Positions 42,816-48,794 of a stretch of DNA of 48,794 nucleotides are shown here, piece after piece. Under the pieces are notes generated by a model, which was not told where the DNA came from, did not search any database, and saw only the letters and a program-made list of their open reading frames with translations. The position numbers were made by a program, and so were the translations under genes. Source of the DNA: an uncultured Peptococcaceae bacterium (GTDB taxonomy: Bacteria > Bacillota > Limnochordia > Darwinibacteriales > Darwinibacteriaceae); assembly GCA_937988745.1 (NCBI GenBank), contig CALKAR010000209.1, positions 1 through 48,794 on the forward strand, in the 5' to 3' direction. Position 1 is the stretch's first letter; every line of letters begins with the position of its first letter.

Positions 42816-42827
42816 ACCCAAAATGAT

Positions 42828-42859
42828 GAAATCCCCTGCCATGTTGAGCAGGGGATTTC
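42828..42859. terminator. Shared terminator between galK and mgtE
   Basis: A 12-bp perfect stem (42828-42839 / 42848-42859) with an eight-base loop, flanked by A/T-rich sequence on both sides. It serves the two convergent genes. Confidence 0.88.
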
Positions 42860-42865
42860 TCATTT

Positions 42866-44209
42866 TCACAGGAGCATCGCTTCTACAATCTTGAAGTAAA
42901 CAATCAGCGCACCTGCGTCGACGATGGTTGTAATTACAGGAGACGCCATGATAGCAGGATCAGCTTTTAATATCCGAGCAATGATTGGAAGCAGGCCGCC
43001 TACGGTCTTGGCGATCACCACAGTGGTCATTAAAGCCAGCGATACGGTTAACGCCACCAAGTATTCGCCGGGATGCATCAAAAGGATCCTAGCGTAGTTA
43101 AGGGCAGCTAAGACCGCACCTACAATCAGACTGATGCGGAACTCCTTCCAGACAACCTTACCAATATCGCTAGGACTGATTTCATCAAGCGCCATTCCGC
43201 GAATAACCAGTGTTGAAGTTTGAGAACCGGCGTTCCCACCTGTATCGGTCAGCATCGGAATAAAGCTTACAAGCAGGGGCAGCGCCACGAAGGCCTCTTC
43301 ATAACGCTGTAAAATCAAGCCTGTAAAGGTAGCGGACAGCATCAAAATTGCGAGCCAAATTACCCTATTCTTGGCCAGTTCCCAAACACTGGACTTCAAG
43401 TAAGGCCGCTCAGTGGGGCTGGTAGCTGCCATCAGTTGGAAGTCTTCCGTAGCTTCCTGAGTTATAACAGCAACTACGTCATCAACGGTAACAATACCTA
43501 CTAAGCGATTCTCTTGGTCAACTACCGGTAGAGAGATAAAATCATATTTGGCAAATAAATGAGCAACTGCTTCCTGGTCATCTGTTGTTCTAGCATAAAT
43601 CACATTAGTGTGCATGATGTCAGCAATGAGGGTATCCTCATCTGCCAGGAAGAGTTCCCGGACGGTAATCACACCTTCGAGACGGCGATTTTCGTCCATA
43701 ACATAACAGGTGTAAACAGTCTCCCGATCGACCGCGTCCCGGCGAATGCGCTCAAAGGCTTCCCGAACGGTCATGGTCTTTTTTAGTCCTACAAACTCAG
43801 CGGTCATGATACTGCCCGCTGAATCCTGCGGATATTGCAGGATCTGATTGATCAAAGAACGGGTCTCTGGGGCGGCATTCTTAAGCACGCGTTTTACCAC
43901 ATTGGCGGGCATTTCTTCTAGAAAGTCCGCGGCATCGTCAACAAACAGTTCATTAATGATATGGGCTATCTCTTGGTCTGTGATAGACCGGACGATATGT
44001 TCCTGCATTTCATAGGGCAGGTACGAAAAGACCTCTGCTGCAGTATCCTTGTGCAGTGCCCTGAATGCAATAACAATACTATCGCCCTCAAGCTCCTCAA
44101 TAAACTCTGCTACGTCTACAACGTTCAGTTCTTCAAGTTCTTCCCTAAGTTCTTTCAGCTGCTTAGTCTGCAGCAGCTCGTATAGTTTTTTGTGAAGTAC
44201 TGCTGGCAT
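42866..44209 (-). CDS. mgtE: Magnesium transporter MgtE
   Basis: 447 aa, complete MgtE. Cytosolic N domain (about 1-130, with FLEEMPANVVKRVLKNA), two CBS domains (about 131-255: IMTAEFVGLKKTMTVREAFE and IMHTNVIYARTTDDQEAV) and five membrane segments (about 280-447) with the pore motif TDTGGNAGSQTSTLVIRG. Mg2+ is the usual ion; the N and CBS domains act as the Mg2+ sensor gate. ATG at 44209 follows GGAGGAGG; the longer reading from 44326 would run through the structured leader and is discarded. The leader suggests RNA-level control. Confidence 0.95.
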   Translation of the reverse strand: MPAVLHKKLYELLQTKQLKELREELEELNVVDVAEFIEELEGDSIVIAFRALHKDTAAEVFSYLPYEMQEHIVRSITDQEIAHIINELFVDDAADFLEEMPANVVKRVLKNAAPETRSLINQILQYPQDSAGSIMTAEFVGLKKTMTVREAFERIRRDAVDRETVYTCYVMDENRRLEGVITVRELFLADEDTLIADIMHTNVIYARTTDDQEAVAHLFAKYDFISLPVVDQENRLVGIVTVDDVVAVITQEATEDFQLMAATSPTERPYLKSSVWELAKNRVIWLAILMLSATFTGLILQRYEEAFVALPLLVSFIPMLTDTGGNAGSQTSTLVIRGMALDEISPSDIGKVVWKEFRISLIVGAVLAALNYARILLMHPGEYLVALTVSLALMTTVVIAKTVGGLLPIIARILKADPAIMASPVITTIVDAGALIVYFKIVEAMLL

Positions 44210-44245
44210 GTTTTCATCCTCCTCCTTGACTTGATGCAAGTTCGG

Positions 44246-44358
44246 AGCGACAAAAACGGACAGCGACAGCTGTGCTATGCCAGACACAGGGCGCGAGAGA
44301 GCGGCCTGATGACTAGGCATAGGCATCGCTGGTCCGGATCAGGGTCCGTTTTCGCGCT
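44246..44358 (-). promoter_or_regulatory. Structured 5' leader RNA of mgtE, candidate riboswitch of unrecognised class
   Basis: On the minus strand a long outer helix joins 44344-44358 to 44246-44261 (GAAAACGGAC with GTCCGTTTTTG plus AGCG/CGCT flanks). Inside, CCTGAT (44338-44343) can pair ATCAGG (44305-44310), while CTATGCC/GGCATAG (44316-44322 with 44275-44281) crosses it, and GCGCGA (44352-44357) can pair TCGCGC (44291-44296) at the expense of the outer helix. A small ACTTG/CAAGT hairpin precedes the ribosome site. These alternatives suggest switching. I could not match it to the M-box or other known metal riboswitches. Confidence 0.55.
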
Positions 44359-44402
44359 TCGACTATCAGGAACCACTCATCTCACCCCTTTATTAGTTGA
44401 AT

Positions 44403-46313
44403 TTAGTTTGCCACCGAAAGCTGAAATCGACTTATTTCATCGCCCATGATTGCCTGAAGAAACTCGGCAATGGTTTTGATGGGCACAATTTCAACCTCCG
44501 AAGGCTGCTCTGATATTTCATCCCAGTTTTCCTGGGGGATAAACACTCTCTTTACACCAGCCTGGCGGGCACCGTAGATTTTCGGATGCAATCCGCCAAT
44601 TGGTTTGACTTTACCGCGAATTGACAGTTCGCCTGTTACGGCAATATCCTGCGGCAGCGGAATTTCCCATACCGCACTTACAATGGCGGCTAAAATCGCC
44701 ACACCTGCCGATGGCCCATCAATATTGCCGCCGCCCACCACGTTTACATGGATATCATAGTCGGTGAGCTGCTTACCTGTGAGGCTGCGGAAAACAGCTG
44801 CAGCATTAGCCACGCTGTCCTTCGCCATTGAACCGGCCGTATCATTGAAGCGGATTGACCCTTTACCAGGCGAACTTGCGGGGAAGGCTACTGCTTCAAT
44901 TTCTAAGACTGAACCAAGATACCCACTGACACCCAAACCTAAAATGCGCCCAACTTCTTTTGTCGAAGAAGCTTTCACACCGACATAAGAACTAAGTCTG
45001 GCAGCCTGAATTACTTCTTGGATATCAGCGATAGATATCACCAGGTCCTCTAAACTGTCATCAGAGCGCCTGTACAGGGCAGTGCTGTAAGCGTCTGCCA
45101 AGAGACGAGTAGCCTGCCTTCCCTCGATAGTATATTCTGAGATCATCTCAGCAACCCCGTCTTCAAGCTGCGCTCCTAGACGCTGCGCTGCAGATTTTAC
45201 TATAGAAATAATGTCCTTTGGTGTCAAGGGATCAAAGAACACTTCGGCACAGCGCGATCTAAATGCTGGACTGATTTCCGATGGATCTCTAGTTGTCGCG
45301 CCGATCAAAACGAAATCAGCGGGAGCACCCTCCGTAAACAGCTTATGAATATACTTCGGTATTTGTGGATCATCAGGATCATAATACGAAGACTCAAAGG
45401 TGACGCGCTTGTCTTCCATCACTTTAAGAAGCTTATTCTGCAAAATCAGGTCCAATTCTCCAATTTCATCAATAAACAGAACACCACCGTGAGCCTGAGT
45501 CACCAATCCCAGCTTTGGCTCGGGCACGGCTCCATCAGCCAGGTCCCGGCGCGCCCCTTGATAAATCGGATCATGCACCGAACCCAAGAGAGGATTTGTA
45601 ACCTCACGCGGATCCCAGCGCAGGGTTGTCCCATCGACTTCTACAAAAGGAGCGTCCTCAGCAAACGGGGTATAGCTCTTCTCCTTTGCATATTTCAGCG
45701 CCAGGCGAGCTACTGTGGTTTTCCCTACACCTGGAGGGCCATATACGATAATATGCTGGGGAAAGGGTGAGCTCAGTTTGGTGAGGAGCGACTTAATTGC
45801 CTTATCCTGGCCCACAACTTCTTCTAAGGACTGGGGCCGCATCAATTCCTGCGTAGAACGAGAAAGATTCTTCTGCTCGAGTATCTCTAGTTCGGCATAC
45901 TTCTTCAGTGTCTGTGCATTATCAGGGCCGGTCTCTTCCTTCAGCACCTGCTGCCTGATCTCTTTCAGATATTCGAGATGTCTCTCCTGCAGCTTCGCAT
46001 TGATTCGTCTCTCTAGTTTATCTTCTAACTGGCGGCGAGCCAGCAGATCGGCCAAGTACTCCTCAAACTCTTCCAGCATGGCCGCAATTTCTTCAATACT
46101 GCGCTCTTGCTGAATGGTAGGGTCTTCATGGACAATGCGCTCCAAAGCAAGTACCCGTTCCTCAAGTTTTTCAGAACGCATCAGATTCAACGAGTCTAAT
46201 TTACCGGCTTTGAGGACCAGTTGATCGGTGCCGTGTATCTCGGCCAGCACGGCAAATAAGGCGTTTATCTGTCTATTTAGAGAATCTGAGTCGGTTGTTT
46301 GGTGTTTCAGCAC
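44403..46313 (-). CDS. lonC: Sporulation-type Lon protease, LonC family
   Basis: 636 aa. No Lon N-domain; instead a long helical N-terminal region (about 1-150), then an AAA+ module with Walker A YGPPGVGKTTVA and Walker B GGVLFIDEIGELD, sensor GATTRDP, and a C-terminal Lon protease domain with the Ser-Lys dyad S535 (GPSAGVAI) and K578 (LHPKIYGA), 43 residues apart as in E. coli Lon. Such LonC proteins are restricted to endospore formers. GTG at 46313 follows GAGAGGG by 9 nt; the longer reading overlaps rplI. It stands between rplI and the mgtE leader. Confidence 0.88.
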   Translation of the reverse strand: MLKHQTTDSDSLNRQINALFAVLAEIHGTDQLVLKAGKLDSLNLMRSEKLEERVLALERIVHEDPTIQQERSIEEIAAMLEEFEEYLADLLARRQLEDKLERRINAKLQERHLEYLKEIRQQVLKEETGPDNAQTLKKYAELEILEQKNLSRSTQELMRPQSLEEVVGQDKAIKSLLTKLSSPFPQHIIVYGPPGVGKTTVARLALKYAKEKSYTPFAEDAPFVEVDGTTLRWDPREVTNPLLGSVHDPIYQGARRDLADGAVPEPKLGLVTQAHGGVLFIDEIGELDLILQNKLLKVMEDKRVTFESSYYDPDDPQIPKYIHKLFTEGAPADFVLIGATTRDPSEISPAFRSRCAEVFFDPLTPKDIISIVKSAAQRLGAQLEDGVAEMISEYTIEGRQATRLLADAYSTALYRRSDDSLEDLVISIADIQEVIQAARLSSYVGVKASSTKEVGRILGLGVSGYLGSVLEIEAVAFPASSPGKGSIRFNDTAGSMAKDSVANAAAVFRSLTGKQLTDYDIHVNVVGGGNIDGPSAGVAILAAIVSAVWEIPLPQDIAVTGELSIRGKVKPIGGLHPKIYGARQAGVKRVFIPQENWDEISEQPSEVEIVPIKTIAEFLQAIMGDEISRFQLSVAN

Positions 46314-46344
46314 TGTCAAATACCCTCTCCCACAATATTCCGCT

Positions 46345-46791
46345 TTATTCCTCAACCACTTCTACTTTGAAAGTGACATGTACTTCTGGATGGATGCGCG
46401 CGGTAACGCTATATGAACCCAAGCTCTTTATTGGCTCCTTTAAATCTATTTTCCTTCTGTCAATATCTACCGAGAACTGCTGTTTGATTTGATCTGCCAG
46501 CTCTTGGTTAGTAATCGAGCCGAAGAGCTTACCTGCTCCACCCACTTTGGCCTTGATCTGAAGGGTTTTTCCTTCAATCTTCTTGCCGATCTCCTGCGCC
46601 TGCTCAAGTTCGCGGGCACTTTTTGCCTCTTCTACCTTCTTAAGCTGCTCAACCTGGCGCAGATTACCAGAACTTGCTTCCACTGCTAAACCTCGGGGAA
46701 TAAGGAAATTACGTCCGTAACCTTCTGCTACTTCTACGATATCGCCCTTCTTCCCGAGCTTCTTTACATCTTTCTGCAGAATAACCTTCAC
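46345..46791 (-). CDS. rplI: Ribosomal protein bL9
   Basis: 148 aa, full length: N-domain MKVILQKDVKKLGKKGDIVEVAEGYGRNFLIPRGLA (1-36, signature), long connecting helix (about 40-75), and a C-domain with KLFGSITNQELADQI. Large-subunit protein. GTG start. It lies between the YybS-like gene and lonC; in B. subtilis it precedes dnaC. Confidence 0.97.
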   Translation of the reverse strand: MKVILQKDVKKLGKKGDIVEVAEGYGRNFLIPRGLAVEASSGNLRQVEQLKKVEEAKSARELEQAQEIGKKIEGKTLQIKAKVGGAGKLFGSITNQELADQIKQQFSVDIDRRKIDLKEPIKSLGSYSVTARIHPEVHVTFKVEVVEE

Positions 46792-46810
46792 AGCGATCCC
46801 TCTCTTTCTC

Positions 46811-47743
46811 TTACTTTTCCTCCGCAGCAGGTCTGCGCAGGCTGTATACAGAATCGACCATAGCCGCTAGAACTACAATATACAATACTAGACCATTAAA
46901 CAGCGCTAGGTACAAGAAAATTATCCGCAGCACAACCGGAATCCTCCAGCGATCGAAGTAAAACCAACCGAGGCTGATCCCGGCAGTTAAATACGCCGGC
47001 ATTAGAACCAGAATCAAGTTTAGCCCTATTCGTGGCAGAAGATCACCCTCTGCTCCACCGGTACCCATTAAGAGCAGGCCTCCGAGAAACAAAATCACCA
47101 ACCAGCCTGGCAGCCGCCACTGGGCAAATGGTCTTACCCAAGGGATATTTGTTCCCATTCGGCGCAGTATGAGGCGCACAACCGCTAAATTGATGAATGT
47201 GAGTATCACAGAAGAAGTCAATAGAAGACCTGGAAGGCCCCAGTCTATAAGGAGGGTGAAGGTAGTGCGCATCGCTTCCATCTGGGCCAGCATCTCGCTG
47301 GTTGCACCTAAGCTCTCATATAAGGAAGAAACATCCTCTAGGGCAGATGAAAACATCTTAAAAAAGTCTTCGAATAAATTCGCACCAAAGATCAGCGAAT
47401 AAAAGAATACATTCAGACCAATAACTACTAGGTTGGCCACCATTCCCACCAGCATGGTTTTCGCAAATGAGAAATTCTCCCGAAGCGCCATACCGAGGGC
47501 TATCCCTAAGAAGCCCCAGATAATAATGGTAACACCAGATCCAACATGACCGGCAATGAGGCTTGCTACAATAGCCGATGCAACTGACATGGTGATGCCT
47601 AGTTTATAGCCGTGTCGGAAAACCAATAGTATGAGAGGTACTGGGATAATCAGTGCTGGCAGGCCTACATATTCTCCAATAATCGTCAAAATAACGGTAA
47701 CCGCCGACAGCATTGCTCCTTCTGTAATAGAGCGTGTTTTCAT
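46811..47743 (-). CDS. YybS-like membrane protein (DUF2232)
   Basis: 310 aa, about eight membrane segments. The opening TRSITEGAMLSAVTVILTIIGEYVGLP and LLVFRHGYKLGITMSVASAI (about 40-60) are typical of the DUF2232/YybS family, with a similarity to ECF-transporter S components. Substrate unknown. In B. subtilis yybS and gdpP precede rplI; here gdpP is absent. ATG 47743 after GGGAGG. Confidence 0.85.
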   Translation of the reverse strand: MKTRSITEGAMLSAVTVILTIIGEYVGLPALIIPVPLILLVFRHGYKLGITMSVASAIVASLIAGHVGSGVTIIIWGFLGIALGMALRENFSFAKTMLVGMVANLVVIGLNVFFYSLIFGANLFEDFFKMFSSALEDVSSLYESLGATSEMLAQMEAMRTTFTLLIDWGLPGLLLTSSVILTFINLAVVRLILRRMGTNIPWVRPFAQWRLPGWLVILFLGGLLLMGTGGAEGDLLPRIGLNLILVLMPAYLTAGISLGWFYFDRWRIPVVLRIIFLYLALFNGLVLYIVVLAAMVDSVYSLRRPAAEEK

Positions 47744-47773
47744 GAGGTCCTCCCACCTATCTAGGTAGTATCG

Positions 47774-47800
47774 CAAAAAAGGAGCAGCTGAGCTGCTCCT
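47774..47800 (-). terminator. Rho-independent terminator after rpsR
   Basis: A nine-bp stem (AGGAGCAGC/GCTGCTCCT) with a three-base loop, followed by six U residues, six bp past the rpsR stop. Confidence 0.93.
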
Positions 47801-47806
47801 TGATTT

Positions 47807-48037
47807 TTAGTCAAGCGTATATGGCATTAACGCCATGAACCGTGCCCGCTTAATCGCGGTAGTCAACTGCCGCTGGTGCCGAGCACAGTTTCCTGTAATC
47901 CGCCGAGGAAGAATTTTGCCGCGTTCAGTAATGTAACGGCGCAGGCGGCCTACTTCTTTGTAATCGATCCGATCGATTTTATCGACACAGAAGGAGCAGA
48001 CCTTCCTCCGGCCTCTGCGGCCTCGTTCTCTGGCCAT
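47807..48037 (-). CDS. rpsR: Ribosomal protein bS18
   Basis: 76 aa: VCSFCVDKIDRIDYKEVGRLRRYITERGKILPRRITGNCARHQRQL. The C14/C17 pair and C50 suggest the zinc-binding (C+) version. Small-subunit protein. It ends the rpsF-ssb-rpsR operon. Confidence 0.97.
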   Translation of the reverse strand: MARERGRRGRRKVCSFCVDKIDRIDYKEVGRLRRYITERGKILPRRITGNCARHQRQLTTAIKRARFMALMPYTLD

Positions 48038-48062
48038 TATCTCGCCTCCAAACCATTATTGA

Positions 48063-48455
48063 TTAGAACGGAACATCATCAAATTCTGGTTCAGGCGGAC
48101 CCATAGAGACGTCATCATCTGCTGAACTACCATCGCGAGCTCTATCTAAGAAGCGCACTTGATCTGCCACTACTTCGGCAGCTTTTCTCCGTATTCCATT
48201 CTGGTCGTCATACGAGCGAATCTGCAAACGGCCTTCAACTGCAACTAAGCGTCCCTTGCTGAGGTGGTTAGCCACAACTTCAGCTTGTCTCCGCCAAGTT
48301 ACTATATCGATGAAGTCTGTTTCTCTTTCTCCGCTCTGAGACAAAAAAGGACGGTCTACGGCGATGGTAAAATTGGCTACGGCTATACCAGATTGGGTAT
48401 ACCGCAGTTGAGGATCTGCTACGAGTCGCCCGATCAGAATAATCTTATTCAACAC
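48063..48455 (-). CDS. ssb: Single-stranded DNA-binding protein
   Basis: 130 aa. OB fold at 1-105 (MLNKIILIGRLVADPQLRYTQSGIAVANFTIAVDRPF, GRLQIRSYDDQNGIRRKAAEVVAD) and an acidic tail ending EFDDVPF, the partner-binding tip. GTG start, ten nt after AAGGAG. It is co-transcribed with rpsF and rpsR. Confidence 0.97.
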   Translation of the reverse strand: MLNKIILIGRLVADPQLRYTQSGIAVANFTIAVDRPFLSQSGERETDFIDIVTWRRQAEVVANHLSKGRLVAVEGRLQIRSYDDQNGIRRKAAEVVADQVRFLDRARDGSSADDDVSMGPPEPEFDDVPF

Positions 48456-48474
48456 CGCTCTTCATCTCCTTAGC

Positions 48475-48765
48475 TCATTCTTCTTCACGACGAACGAGCA
48501 GATACCGTACGACCTCATCGGTGATCTTGAGAATGCGCTCGACTTCAGAAGTCGTTTCGCTATCTGCTTTGAAGTCGATCACCACATAGAAGCCTTCGGT
48601 CAGATCGTTGATCTCATACGCGAGACGGCGTTTTCCCCACTTATCAACCTTTTCGACTTCGCCCCCGTTGCTGGTAATCAGAGTGGTTGTCCGCTCTACT
48701 GCAGCATCGAGAGCTTCCTCGTCGAGGTTTGGGGTATAAATGAGCATAATCTCATACGCGCGCAC
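48475..48765 (-). CDS. rpsF: Ribosomal protein bS6
   Basis: 96 aa, complete: YEIMLIYTPNLDEEALDAAVER, DKWGKRRLAYEINDLTEGFYVVIDF. GTG start after GAGGTG. It heads the rpsF-ssb-rpsR operon; the promoter is beyond the window edge or in the last 29 bases. Confidence 0.96.
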   Translation of the reverse strand: MRAYEIMLIYTPNLDEEALDAAVERTTTLITSNGGEVEKVDKWGKRRLAYEINDLTEGFYVVIDFKADSETTSEVERILKITDEVVRYLLVRREEE

Positions 48766-48794
48766 CGCAGCTTCACCTCCTCCCTTTGGACATA

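Noticed and set aside
44210..44402. M-box Mg2+ riboswitch before mgtE
   Set aside because: Context fits, but I could not find the conserved blocks of the class; reported only as a structured leader.
1..48794. Mobile elements, CRISPR array, prophage or toxin-antitoxin systems
   Set aside because: No transposase, integrase, repeat-spacer pattern or phage genes were seen; all large frames are housekeeping, sporulation or sugar genes.

Overview
The window reads as chromosome of an endospore-forming member of the Bacillota (Firmicutes), roughly 50% GC by eye, probably an anaerobic polysaccharide degrader. The support is a set of sporulation genes (spoVT, yabP, yabQ, a SpoIID-like protein, a SpoVB-like flippase, a SipL-like SPOCS/LysM protein, a spore-type LonC protease, veg), Gram-positive replication and translation genes, and strong AGGAGG ribosome-binding sites often paired with GTG or TTG starts. 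The exact taxon is not readable from the sequence; a deep-branching, Limnochordia/Clostridia-like lineage is my guess.

Layout. (1) 1-8.1 kb, minus strand: a xylan/furanose module. It holds a secreted GH10 endoxylanase cut by the window edge, an intracellular GH43 glycosidase, and a complete sugar ABC importer of the YtfQRT-YjfF type, with its own promoter, terminator and an intergenic hairpin after the binding-protein gene. (2) 8.1-12.9 kb: tRNA-Lys(CTT), a LiaF-like / DUF4097 / small membrane protein group on the plus strand, a secreted 5'-nucleotidase, a YueI-like protein and tRNA-Leu(TAA). (3) 12.9-17.2 kb, minus: ppx-DUF501-yabR-divIC-yabQ-yabP-spoIID-like. (4) 17.3-18.5 kb, plus: HU and MazG. 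(5) 18.4-34.7 kb, minus: spoVB-like, spoVT, mfd, pth, ctc, prs, glmU, a nucleotidyltransferase, ispE, a DMT transporter, sipL-like, a LysM/GH18-like protein, veg, ykuK-like and ksgA. Regions 3-5 follow the Bacillus subtilis order ksgA-veg-ispE-glmU-prs-ctc-spoVC-mfd-spoVT-yabM-yabN-yabP-yabQ-divIC-yabR, without purR and spoVG. (6) 34.7-40.5 kb, minus: a 75-aa unknown, dnaC (replicative helicase), a DnaD-like primosome protein, an ABC-F ATPase, ddl and ridA. (7) 40.5-42.8 kb, plus: a 23-aa ORF, galT and galK. (8) 42.9-48.8 kb, minus: mgtE with a structured 5' leader, lonC, rplI, a YybS-like protein, rpsR, ssb and rpsF, which corresponds to the rpsF-ssb-rpsR...yybS...rplI-dnaC neighbourhood of B. 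subtilis.

How the parts fit: region 1 can depolymerise xylan outside the cell, import released furanose sugars and trim substituted oligosaccharides inside. Regions 3-6 are the housekeeping and sporulation backbone. Several promoters sit across the stop codon of the gene before: a sigma-G-type promoter for spoVT across the mfd stop, a perfect sigma-A promoter for yabR across the divIC stop, and the tRNA-Leu promoter directly after the ppx stop. The least ordinary items are the mgtE leader RNA with mutually exclusive helices, a GlmU lacking its acetyltransferase catalytic part, a GH18-like spore protein whose two motif aspartates are cysteines, a perfect 15-bp hairpin before the ABC-F gene, and a cross-phylum divIC-DUF501-ppx gene order. 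I see no prophage, insertion sequence, CRISPR array or obvious defence island.
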